Below, piece by piece: positions 6,920-15,602 of a stretch of DNA of 35,901 nucleotides. Each line of letters opens with the position of its first letter. Position 1 is the first letter of the stretch. The notes beneath the pieces are model-generated. The model saw only the letters and a list, made by a program, of their open reading frames with translations, made no database searches and was not told where the DNA came from. Source of the stretch: a virus; the IMG/VR virus record IMGVR_UViG_3300014887_000001, positions 1 to 35,901 of that record. The stretch is one strand, 5' to 3'. The position numbers and the translations under genes are program-made.

Positions 6920-8223
6920 AACAACTTAAAATCGTACTAGAAGCAGAAATAGGTGCCGCGGTTAAAAACCTGCAAACAGCCCAAAAAATCTTAAAAGAAT
7001 TCCGCGGCGAACTAAAAGAAGCTGAAACCGAAAGTAAAAAAGCCTTCAGAACATGGCATCTCGCTTTTATGGGTGTTTCAGCCGCCGCAATGGGTACAAT
7101 GTACGCTATGATAAGAGCGTCACCCACTTTGAGCGTGGCTATGGCTGAAATGCAGTTCCAAATGGAACGCGTATATTACGTTTTAGGCGAGGAGCTCGGC
7201 CCGGTTTTTGAAACCGTAGCCAATTTACTCGGTAAACTGGTGGATTGGTTTGTTAGCTTACCGGAACCCGTACAACAGTTTATAAGCATGGTTGTTTTAC
7301 TTACCGCCGTTCTAGGACCCGTAATAAGTTTTCTAGGCATGTTAGGACCCTTACTGTCCGCGGTGGGTTTAGGTGCAGGTGCCGCAGCCGGCGGCGTAAC
7401 CGTCCTAGGAGTATCCATGTCCACACTTATTCCCGTTATCGGCCTTGTTATCGCCGCGGGAGCCTTACTTTACGTGGCGTGGCGAAACAACTGGTTCGGT
7501 ATTCGCGACAAAACAAAAATAGTAGTTGACTGGCTAAGCACTAATATCCCTAAGTTTTTAAACAATCTTAAAACTGCGTGGCAGAAAACAACGACACTTA
7601 TCAAAGCTGTCTGGACCGGAGATTGGAAAACAATTGAAAATACGGTTAGCGGGGTTTTAAACCGTTTACCCAAGCCACTCGCCGCGTCACTTAAACTGCA
7701 GCTGCGTTTAGTGAAAGACGCCCTCGGCTTTATTAAGGCTGTTTTTCGCGGTGACTGGAAAGCCGCGGCAGATTACGCTAAAGACGCCATACACGGTTTA
7801 CTTGACTGGTTTACGGGTTTAAAAGATTGGATGATAGAGGCCGGTAAAAAACTGATTGAATGGTTTGTAAGCGGGTTTGAAAAAGCAAAGGCCTACGCGG
7901 AAGAACAAGTAAAAAGCTTCACCGAGTGGTTGGCCGGGTTTTTCGGCGGCAGCCTACCGGAACGCGGCCCACTTAAAAACATCGTAATATACGGTAAAGA
8001 ACTCGGCGAAGCTTTCACCGGCGGCGTACGGGAAACCGTCAACAAAATTACACCCGTCTTAAACATTACGCCACCGGGCTCCCCGAGCTACACCGTTATC
8101 CGACTTGAACCTAAAATAGACCTGCACAACACTATGGCGACTTCACCGTTCGACCTTAAAATGATTTTACAGGCAATTTTCGAAGAACTCATGGACGAAT
8201 ATTACAGGAGGGGAACCGCGTGA
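6910..8223 (+). CDS. Tape measure protein, short
   Basis: A 437-residue protein. Residues 1-50 are an Ala/Glu/Lys coiled coil, residues 55-75 and 125-190 are hydrophobic and Gly/Ala-rich membrane-like segments, and the C-terminal half is helical with two copies of a small repeat (IKAVWTGDWKTI and IKAVFRGDWKAA, 50 residues apart). This is the usual tape measure layout. By the rule of about 1.5 angstrom per residue it predicts a tail near 65 nm. Starts inside the end of the preceding gene (ATGGATG). Confidence 0.88.
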   Translation: MDVEQLKIVLEAEIGAAVKNLQTAQKILKEFRGELKEAETESKKAFRTWHLAFMGVSAAAMGTMYAMIRASPTLSVAMAEMQFQMERVYYVLGEELGPVFETVANLLGKLVDWFVSLPEPVQQFISMVVLLTAVLGPVISFLGMLGPLLSAVGLGAGAAAGGVTVLGVSMSTLIPVIGLVIAAGALLYVAWRNNWFGIRDKTKIVVDWLSTNIPKFLNNLKTAWQKTTTLIKAVWTGDWKTIENTVSGVLNRLPKPLAASLKLQLRLVKDALGFIKAVFRGDWKAAADYAKDAIHGLLDWFTGLKDWMIEAGKKLIEWFVSGFEKAKAYAEEQVKSFTEWLAGFFGGSLPERGPLKNIVIYGKELGEAFTGGVRETVNKITPVLNITPPGSPSYTVIRLEPKIDLHNTMATSPFDLKMILQAIFEELMDEYYRRGTA

Positions 8224-8606
8224 AAACCATACGTTTATCTCGCGGAGCCACAACTATAACATTTGAACCCGTACCGGAAATACGTCGGGACCTCGAAAAA
8301 GAACTTCACATCTTTAAGTTTCAGCAGGGCCGCACCGAGATTATAGATGACGGCCGCGGAGTGCAAACCATCATGCTCATCTGGCATCCACAGACAGACG
8401 CAAGTAAAACAAAGGAACAAAAAATCGAGGAAGTCATTGACGCCGTGAGGTCGGGCGGCGACCCGTGGACGTTTGAATGGGGTGTTTCGGGTGAAACCGG
8501 GGCGAGAAGCTTCACCGTGCAGATAAGCAAGGTCCGGGAAATCGAAACCGGCGGCAGCGTACGTGACAGCACCGTTATAATCGAAATGAAGGTGGTGGAA
8601 ACATAA
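8220..8606 (+). CDS. Tail-tip protein, distal-tail-like
   Basis: A 128-residue protein starting GTG in a GTGA overlap with the tape measure stop. It begins with strands (TIRLSRGATTITFEPVP), contains a mid-helix (EQKIEEVIDAVRSGG) followed by DPWTFEWGV, and ends in strands. This is the usual pattern of the short proteins between tape measure and hub, including distal tail and LysM-less baseplate components. It is likely to sit at the tail tip; a specific family is not clear. Confidence 0.55.
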   Translation: MKTIRLSRGATTITFEPVPEIRRDLEKELHIFKFQQGRTEIIDDGRGVQTIMLIWHPQTDASKTKEQKIEEVIDAVRSGGDPWTFEWGVSGETGARSFTVQISKVREIETGGSVRDSTVIIEMKVVET

Positions 8607-9793
8607 TGGTAAGCGTAACGGTACTTGTCAACGACGTAGATTACACCGATTATTTCAGCGACTTGAAAATTAACAGCAGCGTAACGCAGTACACTAAAAG
8701 CTACGCCGTGAAGCTCTACGACCCTTCTCAAAACTTAACCGGAAAATTCCAGTACGGCGACGACATTAAAATAAAGTTCAACGGGACTTTAAAGTTCCGC
8801 GGCCGGGTTGAAAACGTAACGGAAACCCAGTTCTACGTTAATTTAAGCGGCCGAGACTACACAGCCCGATTCCTAGATAGACGAGTATACAAGTCTTACA
8901 ACAACCGGGAAATAAGCGACATAATAACAAATAGTTCCGACGGCCTTGTCCCAACTTATACGCCCGACATAACGACAAGCAACGTGCAGACAACAAACAC
9001 GTATATTACACGGGAATGGAAAGGTGTGTCGCTGCTAAAGGTGATGCACGAGCTCGCTGAAATAGCTAAATACGACTTTCACGTAGATGAATACAAAGAC
9101 CTTAACTTTTTCCCGCGGGAAACCCTTGACAGCGGCTTAACGCTTTCAAGCACCACCAACATTTTAACGTACGATGCTCCTAAACTCGGAAAAGACGTTG
9201 TCACACGTTTGACATTTTACGGTAAAGAAGGCATCTGCGTACAAGTCGAAGACCTACAAGCACAGCAAACATGGGGAATCCGCGAGGACACCGTAGTAGA
9301 CCCCACCGTTGACAACGAGGATTTAGCCTATGAGCGAGCGATGGCTATTTTGCGTCGTAAGGCTAACCCGATTCAACGTGTCACATGTGTGACACTCATC
9401 GACGACGTCGGCAACCTCGCACCCGGACAACTCGTAAAAATAAAAATCCCCGAACGAAACATCGACTCACAGTTCGTTGTTTTAGAAATGGAGTTTAACG
9501 TTCCGCCCGGTACGTGTCGAATTAAAACCGCAGAGTACAGCGTTGAACTTCAAGACATTTTAGCAGATTTAACTAAAAAAGTAGTTGACATAGATTTACG
9601 TGACGCAGACCTACAGGCCACACCGGTCCGATACAACAGGTTCCAAGACGAGAAGGTTATGGAGGTTGTTGTTAGGATTTATCGAAAATATGTTAGTGAG
9701 GGTTTTATTTTAGGTCACCCGGCGTTTTCCGCGTTCGGCAACAAGCTGGGGTATTCAACAGGGACGGAAGAACTGATATGGAGTAATGAGTAA
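8606..9793 (+). CDS. Baseplate hub / tail-tip protein
   Basis: A 395-residue protein. The N-terminal half (VNDVDYTDYFSDLKINSSVTQYTKSYAVKLYDPSQ, split here for length, then YGDDIKIKFNG and RGRVENVTE) has the beta-barrel pattern of gp27/gp44/gpD-type hubs, including the RDYTARFLDRRV strand and the helical insert with a long REWKGVSLLKVMHELAE helix. The second half has LAPGQLVKIKIPE, a typical late hub strand. It contains two in-frame parS-like copies. It is followed at once by fibre genes, as expected for a hub. Confidence 0.7.
   Translation: MVSVTVLVNDVDYTDYFSDLKINSSVTQYTKSYAVKLYDPSQNLTGKFQYGDDIKIKFNGTLKFRGRVENVTETQFYVNLSGRDYTARFLDRRVYKSYNNREISDIITNSSDGLVPTYTPDITTSNVQTTNTYITREWKGVSLLKVMHELAEIAKYDFHVDEYKDLNFFPRETLDSGLTLSSTTNILTYDAPKLGKDVVTRLTFYGKEGICVQVEDLQAQQTWGIREDTVVDPTVDNEDLAYERAMAILRRKANPIQRVTCVTLIDDVGNLAPGQLVKIKIPERNIDSQFVVLEMEFNVPPGTCRIKTAEYSVELQDILADLTKKVVDIDLRDADLQATPVRYNRFQDEKVMEVVVRIYRKYVSEGFILGHPAFSAFGNKLGYSTGTEELIWSNE
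9199..9214. repeat. parS-like palindrome, one mismatch, coding
   Basis: TGTCACACGTTTGACA inside the hub gene, read in frame as VVTRLT. The right arm has T where the palindrome needs G. Confidence 0.65.
9378..9395. repeat. parS-like palindrome, perfect, coding
   Basis: GTGTCACATGTGTGACAC, an 18-bp perfect palindrome with centre TG, read in frame as RVTCVT in the hub gene. It shows that the arms are kept while the two central bases vary. Confidence 0.8.
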
Positions 9794-11556
9794 TGACAAA
9801 TATTCAGCTTGTAGAGGAGTGGTGGGACCGTTACGGAGATAAAACCAAGAAAAACAAGATAAACGAAATAATAAACGCCATAAACAACCTTACAATCACA
9901 GATATAAACATTAATAGCGACATCGTCCCCGCAGCGGATAACAGTTACGATTTAGGTTCAAGCAGCAAAAGATGGAAAGACGGGTATTTCGCTGGAAACC
10001 TCAATATTAACGGCTACGGTAATTTAGGCAGTTTGCGAATAGGTGGAACAGAGGTAATAGATAGTTCAAGGAACTTGAAGAACATTGCAAGTGGAGAGAT
10101 TAATGGAAACTTCAATGTTGGTGGAAAGTTAGGTGTTGGAATATCATCACCAACTGAAATATTGGAAGTAGAAGGAAATAAAGATTATCTGGTTACGTTT
10201 CGGAACAACTACACAACTACTTGGATACATATTTTAGATGTTCTCGCTCCAAATATGGGTTCTGGTCAAAGAGCAATACTACATGTGGGCAAGGCAAGGT
10301 CAACGAGAAACTTAGGATATATGGGCTTTGAGTGGAAAGGAGACCAATCTACAGACAATAGGCTTTTCTTCGGGCTTTGGGGTGTAGATTTTGTATTGAA
10401 CATTTGGGGTGATGGTAGAGTTACAACAGGTGGAAACCTCAATGTCGGCGGAGATTATATTGTGAATCAAAGTTTAGCGTTCTTTCAGAGAGCAACTGGA
10501 AAGGATATTTTGCAGTTAGTGTTCAACGCTTATTATGATGGTGCTTGGCATTTTATAGATGACACTAAGGCTTCGTATCTGTTTCAGTTAGATGAAGATG
10601 CGGGTGCGTTTGAGTGGTATTATGCTGCCGCTGGGAGTACGTCGTGGACATTATTAATGCAGTTGCTTTCAAACGGAGACCTAAAGGTTAGTGGGAATTT
10701 GATTTTCAATACTGCTAATTCGAGGATAGATGTTAAGCAAGGTTTCACGTTAAGGTTGGATAAAGACTATGAGGGCACGTATAAGTTTTCTATTGCGAGA
10801 AGCGACTTGACAGAAGTGCACTATTTCGACGAAGAAGGAGATGCATATCACGCTGGAACTGTTATATCGAAGTTTTTAAGATTTAAGCAAGACGGTTCTT
10901 TAGATACTGAGACGAGTGGTGGAGATATTAGAAAGTTAGCGTATATAGATGCAGACGCAAATCACTGGATAACTAACAGACACTTAAATGGAGATTTGGT
11001 CTTAGCGTGTAACAATGGAAACGCTGGAGGAGAGATAGAAGGAATACGAATTGTTGCACCAGACGGCTATGTAAGAATTAAGCAAAATATGTTGTTTTGG
11101 AGTGACGCTGGCATTGGAGATGTTCAGTATGTCGGTATGCAAGCGAAAACTGCAGACAACTTTCACTTCCACATCTTGCCGTGTGACAACGCTGGTACTT
11201 TAATCGCCAACTATGGGTACCTTGGTAATTCGTCGTATTATTGGTATGCGTTGTTTGCAAACTATGTTAGATATAAGACGCTCAGTTCGTTTGAACAGCT
11301 AAATGACATAGAGTTGCTTAAAAACATTAAAACGACGGTAGAAGAAGTCGAGGAAGTGGTAGACGGTAAAACGATAAAAGTGCAGAGAGAAGTATGGGAG
11401 AAGAAAACTATGCAACATGTTCTCGACGAGAGCGGTGAGTTTATTGACGCTGGAAAGCTAAACGGATTTTTCGTAGGTGTGTTAAAGCAGTTAGTTGAAA
11501 AAATTGAACTTATAGAGGAAAAGTTGAGCAAACTTGAAAGGAGGTTCGGAATGTGA
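9793..11556 (+). CDS. Tail fibre protein, AT-rich
   Basis: A 587-residue protein. Near residue 50 it has the fibre-type element DNSYDLGSSSKRWKDGYFAG, followed by Asn/Gly-rich repeats (NLNINGYGNLGSLRIGG, NGNFNVGGKLGVGIS). The end is a helix and coiled coil (ELIEEKLSKLERRFGM), a trimerisation pattern, resembling fibres that carry an S74-like chaperone, although no catalytic serine-lysine pair can be confirmed. From about 10,000 codon use becomes AT-rich (GGA, AGA, TTA) unlike the flanking genes, so the body was probably acquired. It probably sets host range. Confidence 0.8.
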   Translation: MTNIQLVEEWWDRYGDKTKKNKINEIINAINNLTITDININSDIVPAADNSYDLGSSSKRWKDGYFAGNLNINGYGNLGSLRIGGTEVIDSSRNLKNIASGEINGNFNVGGKLGVGISSPTEILEVEGNKDYLVTFRNNYTTTWIHILDVLAPNMGSGQRAILHVGKARSTRNLGYMGFEWKGDQSTDNRLFFGLWGVDFVLNIWGDGRVTTGGNLNVGGDYIVNQSLAFFQRATGKDILQLVFNAYYDGAWHFIDDTKASYLFQLDEDAGAFEWYYAAAGSTSWTLLMQLLSNGDLKVSGNLIFNTANSRIDVKQGFTLRLDKDYEGTYKFSIARSDLTEVHYFDEEGDAYHAGTVISKFLRFKQDGSLDTETSGGDIRKLAYIDADANHWITNRHLNGDLVLACNNGNAGGEIEGIRIVAPDGYVRIKQNMLFWSDAGIGDVQYVGMQAKTADNFHFHILPCDNAGTLIANYGYLGNSSYYWYALFANYVRYKTLSSFEQLNDIELLKNIKTTVEEVEEVVDGKTIKVQREVWEKKTMQHVLDESGEFIDAGKLNGFFVGVLKQLVEKIELIEEKLSKLERRFGM

Positions 11557-12227
11557 AAAAATTGATATGTGTTGTTCTTATTGTCTTGGTTTTGTTTTCG
11601 TGTGTCTCAGTTTCAAGTAGTCAAACAATAAGCAAGAGAGTTCGTCTGATTAAAACAAACGGTTTAACAGAGGATTTTATGGCTGTGATATCGGTTTTAA
11701 CAGAGAATCCTTGGAACGTTACAATAGTAGTTAAAGGTAGAGGAAGAGGAACAATACAGATTGGTGTAGCACTAAAGGCTAAACCCGTGTTGGTTTTAAT
11801 AGACAAAAACAAGACTTTCTTTAAGGTAGAACAGTACAATTTCACGTGGATAGGAAACTACAACGATACTTTGAAGAGATACAACGAGCTTGTTGCTGGA
11901 GGTTACAATGTCACAAGTAACATTACAAGGATTCACAAAGACCCTCTGACTGAAGAGGTGTTCCCGTCTTGGATGGAAGTTTACGGTTTCAATGAAACCA
12001 TTTGGCTTGTAACATTTAACATCACACTTAGTACGCATAAAGTTACAATAACAAGCAGGGAAGTTGAAAACACAGAAACACAAACAGAAACCCCGGTGGA
12101 GGAGGTTGAAGAGGCACCTGCGTTAACGTGGAGGTACTGGCTTGTTGCAGCCGCATGTATCCTTATAATAATTGTAATATTTTGTAAGAAAAAATTAGAA
12201 GTTAAAGGGTGGAAAACTTGGAAATAA
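11553..12227 (+). CDS. Secreted, glycosylatable single-pass membrane protein
   Basis: A 224-residue protein starting GTG in a GTGA overlap. Residues 2-20 are a signal peptide or anchor (KLICVVLIVLVLFSCVSV). The ectodomain has eight Asn-X-Ser/Thr sequons (NVT, NKT, NFT, NDT, NVT, NIT, NET, NIT), a high density. An acidic linker (ETPVEEVEEAP) and a single helix (YWLVAAACILIIIVIF) with a lysine-rich end follow, giving a type I topology. It is AT-rich, like the upstream fibre. It may be a cell-surface protein made during infection, for example for superinfection exclusion, or a virion surface protein. Confidence 0.75.
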   Translation: MKKLICVVLIVLVLFSCVSVSSSQTISKRVRLIKTNGLTEDFMAVISVLTENPWNVTIVVKGRGRGTIQIGVALKAKPVLVLIDKNKTFFKVEQYNFTWIGNYNDTLKRYNELVAGGYNVTSNITRIHKDPLTEEVFPSWMEVYGFNETIWLVTFNITLSTHKVTITSREVENTETQTETPVEEVEEAPALTWRYWLVAAACILIIIVIFCKKKLEVKGWKTWK

Positions 12228-12382
12228 TAGTTTATAAATGTCCTAGGTGCGGGGAAATCCTAGAAGAAATAATCTTACTTACCTATCCGCCAAAAATTAA
12301 AAAAAGATGCCCTAAATGCGGGTGGACAAAAATAGAGAAAGCTAAAATCCTTTACAGGATAGTGGAGGCTGATAATACTTAG
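12209..12382 (+). CDS. Small zinc-ribbon protein, 57 residues
   Basis: Starts GTG 12209, overlapping the end of the previous gene, and ends TAG at 12380-12382. It has two CxxC knuckles: YKCPRCGEIL and RCPKCGWTKI, spaced by about 25 residues, a rubredoxin-like ribbon. The flanking lysines favour nucleic acid or protein binding. It is too short to stand out by length, but the complete metal site and close packing support it. Confidence 0.7.
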   Translation: MENLEIIVYKCPRCGEILEEIILLTYPPKIKKRCPKCGWTKIEKAKILYRIVEADNT

Positions 12383-12390
12383 AATTTAAA

Positions 12391-12699
12391 ATGGATGTGG
12401 TTAAGATAGATGAATGTGTTTTTAATTTGAAGATGAACGTGCAAGAGTTGGCTTTTCTTGAAAACGTTAGAAGGCAGCTTGGCTTTACAAGTTTAAACGA
12501 TTTCATAAAGTTCTGCATTAAGATTGCAATAGACATTGTTTCTTACCCTAATGTCGACGAGATTCGCAGTCAAGTCGGAGTTAACAGTCTAAGCGACTTT
12601 ATCCGATACTGTATTAAAACAGTTGAACTTGAATTAAAAAATAAGGAAAATAGGGAAAAGGTGAAGGAAGTTGATAGTAAACGCGGGGCTAAATCTTGA
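12391..12699 (+). CDS. Protein with a duplicated ribbon-helix-helix-like segment
   Basis: A 102-residue protein with two related segments: RRQLGFTSLNDFIKFCIKIAID at about 29-50 and RSQVGVNSLSDFIRYCIKTVEL at about 64-85. Each looks like the helix-turn-helix of a ribbon-helix-helix repressor, with a short basic link. Two copies in one chain could let a monomer act as the usual dimer. No ribosome site is obvious before the ATG. It is AT-rich like its neighbours and could be the regulator of one palindrome family, but that is unproven. Confidence 0.6.
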   Translation: MDVVKIDECVFNLKMNVQELAFLENVRRQLGFTSLNDFIKFCIKIAIDIVSYPNVDEIRSQVGVNSLSDFIRYCIKTVELELKNKENREKVKEVDSKRGAKS

Positions 12700-13030
12700 C
12701 CGAAACTGGCTTTACGGCGACTCGGTTAACCCGCCCAGCCACATCGCCATCGGAACCGGTACAAGTCAAGTGTTGGCGACGCAGACAGCACTGGAAAACG
12801 AAGTGCTGCGGAAAGCAATTTCAGGTAAAAGTAAACCTGCAACCGGGCAGGTGCTTTTCGAAGTTGAAATAGGGACAAACGAGGCGAACGGCTACGCTTT
12901 AACCGAAGTCGGCTTGTTCAACGACGCAACCGCCGGCGACATGATTTCACGAGTAGTACACCCCGCGATAAATAAAACAAGCGACTTTAGCCTAAAATAT
13001 CAAATAATAATAAAAAACAGGAGGCCGTAA
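12671..13030 (+). CDS. Tail-associated protein with fibre-like fold
   Basis: A 119-residue protein probably starting TTG 12671 after AGGTGAAGGA at 12658-12667; it overlaps the preceding gene by 29 bases. The motif SHIAIGTGTSQVLATQTALENEV, split across the mid-region, then FEVEIGTNEANGYALTEVGLFND, is a pattern seen in small proteins that pair with tail fibres or collars. Base usage returns to the GC-richer viral norm here. The role is probably adhesin assembly or a fibre subunit. Confidence 0.55.
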   Translation: MIVNAGLNLDRNWLYGDSVNPPSHIAIGTGTSQVLATQTALENEVLRKAISGKSKPATGQVLFEVEIGTNEANGYALTEVGLFNDATAGDMISRVVHPAINKTSDFSLKYQIIIKNRRP

Positions 13031-13031
13031 A

Positions 13032-14225
13032 ATGACGTATGCAGACGGAGATAAGTTTTACCACGTGGACCCAAACAACTTGATGTTGGGGAGTAGGCCT
13101 TGGGGCGTGTTAAACGGTTTACAGGTAACTGAAAACAGTACGCCGGACATGAGTGTTCTCGTTACCGCCGGTTCATGTATTGTAAATGGGTCGGAGATAA
13201 CTAAGAGTTCGAGTACAAATGTGGCTTTGGACGCCGCGGACCCAAATAACCCGCGTTGGGACATAATTACAATCAATGACGCTGGTACTATTGCCGCAAC
13301 TGCTGGAACCCCTGCTGCAAACCCCGTTCCACCCGACATACCTGCAAACAACATTTTGCTGGCCTTGGTTTACGTTGGTGCGGGTGTAACGGCAATCTAC
13401 AACAGTAACATATATGACCGCCGGGTTTTCATCGAGAAAATCAAAGATGTCCACGTAGATAGTATTAGTTTAAGTAAGATTACCGGCCACGATAAAGCGG
13501 CACATGATGCCCTAAATATTGATGCGGACACTGTAGACGGTTATCATGCCGGTGATTTTGAAAAGACAGCTAATAAAGGGGTTGCTGACGGTTATTGTCC
13601 CCTTGACTCAAACGCGCTAGTGCCTTTATCTAATATTCCTAGTACATTAACGGGGAAAGATGCGGACCTGTGGGACGGAAAACATAGGACAGATAACCAG
13701 ACGTTGGGCGGCAACGTTACAATTGGTGGTACATTAACTACAAACGACAATATAACGATTACAAAAAATCGAGGCGCTATTTACATGCGTTACGATGTAA
13801 ATCTCCGATGGATGATGCAAGCTGGGGAAGGCGACAACGGGGCGTTTAGATGGAAATACAGTATTGACGGTGGTTCAACGTATGCCTTGAAAATGTATTT
13901 AGCTGGCAGCAGCGGTAATCTTTACATAGACGGTACATATAACACGTTTTCACCGTATGTCCCCGACTCCGAGGCGGAACTGTTGCGTATAATAAAAACG
14001 GAGGTAACGAAACCGTCGCCGAGACGTGAAAAAGGCACTTTAATCGGTGATGATGGTCGTAGAATTGAACAGTTAACTGAAAGTGAACTTGAAACGTTCA
14101 GCGAAAAATACGCCAAGGATATCGGGAAAATCAGCATCGCATGCGGAAAACTTCTGCTTATTCACGCCGAGAAAATTGCAGCGTTAGAAGAAGAGTTGAG
14201 GCGTTTACAAAGTGAAAAAACATGA
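13032..14225 (+). CDS. Tail fibre / adhesin protein
   Basis: A 397-residue protein. The N-terminal domain (residues 1-130, ADGDKFYHVDPNNLMLGSRP and later NPRWDIITINDAG) is the attachment type seen in many fibres. The middle carries the repeated signature ADTVDGYHAGDF and DADLWDGKHRTDNQTLGGN, typical of fibre shafts. The C-terminus (LLIHAEKIAALEEELRRLQ) is a coiled coil. The pairing of this fibre with the AT-rich one upstream suggests two adhesins. It overlaps the next gene by 14 bases. Confidence 0.75.
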   Translation: MTYADGDKFYHVDPNNLMLGSRPWGVLNGLQVTENSTPDMSVLVTAGSCIVNGSEITKSSSTNVALDAADPNNPRWDIITINDAGTIAATAGTPAANPVPPDIPANNILLALVYVGAGVTAIYNSNIYDRRVFIEKIKDVHVDSISLSKITGHDKAAHDALNIDADTVDGYHAGDFEKTANKGVADGYCPLDSNALVPLSNIPSTLTGKDADLWDGKHRTDNQTLGGNVTIGGTLTTNDNITITKNRGAIYMRYDVNLRWMMQAGEGDNGAFRWKYSIDGGSTYALKMYLAGSSGNLYIDGTYNTFSPYVPDSEAELLRIIKTEVTKPSPRREKGTLIGDDGRRIEQLTESELETFSEKYAKDIGKISIACGKLLLIHAEKIAALEEELRRLQSEKT

Positions 14226-14436
14226 TTTACACGTTGCACTAGGTATTTCCACTGTGATTTCAACGTTCATATTCGCCATTACCATATATCTTGCTCTGCT
14301 CGTCGGCGGCGGCGAAATCACCGTGCAAGAAAAAAACATGTACATCTTGATTTCAGAGATATTAGCAACGTTCTACGGGTTTATTTACGCATTACACTTA
14401 CTTGTCCACGACTTTAAACAATACACTCATGGTTGA
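14212..14436 (+). CDS. Small two-helix membrane protein
   Basis: A 74-residue protein with a GTG start inside the end of the fibre gene. Two hydrophobic helices (about 9-31 VALGISTVISTFIFAITIYLA and 43-64 MYILISEILATFYGFIYAL) are joined by a short polar loop. This is holin-like in size and form. Position after the fibres and before further membrane genes suits an exit or lysis cassette, but no partner lysin can be seen. Confidence 0.6.
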   Translation: MKKHDLHVALGISTVISTFIFAITIYLALLVGGGEITVQEKNMYILISEILATFYGFIYALHLLVHDFKQYTHG

Positions 14437-14512
14437 AGTGTTATTAGAAACATGGGGCGGTAAATAACATAATGTAAAATAAATATAAAAACCAAATTAA
14501 GGGCGGAGGAAA
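14437..14512 (+). promoter_or_regulatory. Short intergenic segment with possible promoter
   Basis: An AT-rich TATA-like stretch (AAATAAATATAAAAACC, about 14478-14494) precedes the next ATG, with the strong ribosome site GCGGAGG at 14503-14509. A start around 14510 would be almost leaderless, so the box may serve the next gene only weakly. Confidence 0.35.
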
Positions 14513-15346
14513 ATGACGTTTAGCATATTGGATATATTGGCTAGATTTACGGACAGCGAGTTGATTTTATCTGCAGCAGCCCTAGGCGGAGCTATTTACG
14601 GCATCTATGCTATTTATAAGAAGCGGCACAGTTTCTTTTTCCGCTACGATGAAGTAAACAAAGCAATACAGCTCGGTTTTCTGTTAAGCGTAATTGTTAG
14701 TAGTTTTTCCGCGATTATCCCCGGGGTACTTTATCATTTGCCTAACGGCATCGACCTTGTCACAGCTGTGACGCTCGCCGTCGTAATAGGCACCATCGTG
14801 CCGCCGCTAATAATGTATAGTGTTAACCGTTTTCTCGTGTATGCTCATAAACGTGGCTGGAAGTCGGCTTTACTCAGTAAGCTTAAGTTTTTCATGTTTA
14901 AAACATTGAGTAAAAATCCTAAACCGCAAACATCACCGATTGTAAGTGTTTTAGCCAATGACCCGGATGTTATACGGGAGAACATGGAAGCTATGAGTCA
15001 ACGTAACCGTTTTATTGCGTTTCTCGACGACTGTGTTAAAACCGGTTTAATAACTCCGCAAGCAAGAAATCTTATTGTAAACGAGCTGCCGGAAATCCCG
15101 GATGTCGCCACATATCAGATGATGCTCAACAAGCTGCGAAAAGAACGTGAAATTTTAACTAAAATGGATACTTACCGGTTGATTAAAACAATTGACGAAT
15201 TAAAACGCGTCGTTAAATACTATAAGCGGCGTGCAGAGGAACTTGAAGAGGCTATGAGCTGGAAGGCCCGGCTGCCACGTGAAATAATAATAGCTTTACT
15301 CGGTGCTTTAGCTCGACACTTAGCGTATCTGCTTTTAGGGGTGTGA
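14513..15346 (+). CDS. Membrane protein with cytoplasmic helical domain
   Basis: A 277-residue protein. The first 115 residues hold three hydrophobic helices (around 17-36, 52-70 and 84-104), ending in a basic stretch (VYAHKRGWKSALLSKLK). Residues 130-250 are charged and helical, including a coiled-coil (LKRVVKYYKRRAEELEEAM), and a final hydrophobic helix follows (IIALLGALARHLAYLLLGV). I recognise no family. It starts the four-gene membrane/packaging stretch before the terminase, and carries a parS-like site at 14758. Confidence 0.65.
   Translation: MTFSILDILARFTDSELILSAAALGGAIYGIYAIYKKRHSFFFRYDEVNKAIQLGFLLSVIVSSFSAIIPGVLYHLPNGIDLVTAVTLAVVIGTIVPPLIMYSVNRFLVYAHKRGWKSALLSKLKFFMFKTLSKNPKPQTSPIVSVLANDPDVIRENMEAMSQRNRFIAFLDDCVKTGLITPQARNLIVNELPEIPDVATYQMMLNKLRKEREILTKMDTYRLIKTIDELKRVVKYYKRRAEELEEAMSWKARLPREIIIALLGALARHLAYLLLGV
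14758..14773. repeat. parS-like palindrome, coding copy
   Basis: TGTCACAGCTGTGACG with centre GC, read in frame as LVTAVT in the membrane protein gene. Only the last base departs from the palindrome. Confidence 0.75.
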
Positions 15347-15591
15347 AAATGTCGATTACAATGGATATTATTGCGGTTTTCACTTGGGCTGCGAACGGTT
15401 TAGCTTGGGCACTAAGTATGGTTTTCGGTAAACCGGTGGACCCGCGGTTCGGTTACGCCGCCCTAGTAATCTTAATACTTTGGTTAGCTTATCTCGTAAT
15501 CAAACTGATTGAACGATATTTTTTCTACTTCATGGTGGGTTTAACATGTTTCTTCTTCCTTACGCTTTTCACATATCTTAGAATAATTTAG
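15343..15591 (+). CDS. Small membrane protein, holin-like
   Basis: An 82-residue protein. GTG 15343 overlaps the previous stop (GTGA); ATG 15349 is the other option. It has about three hydrophobic segments (IIAVFTWAANGLAWALSMV, YAALVILILWLAYLVI and FYFMVGLTCFFFLTLF) with small loops. Size and hydrophobicity match holins, but the sequence is not diagnostic. It is tightly coupled to the larger membrane protein upstream. Confidence 0.6.
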   Translation: MKMSITMDIIAVFTWAANGLAWALSMVFGKPVDPRFGYAALVILILWLAYLVIKLIERYFFYFMVGLTCFFFLTLFTYLRII

Positions 15592-15602
15592 GAGGTTGAG
15601 AA

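Noticed and set aside
11078-11531. Minus-strand frames opposite the tail fibre
   Set aside because: No promoter or ribosome site, and low-complexity Thr/Ser translations mirror the fibre codons.
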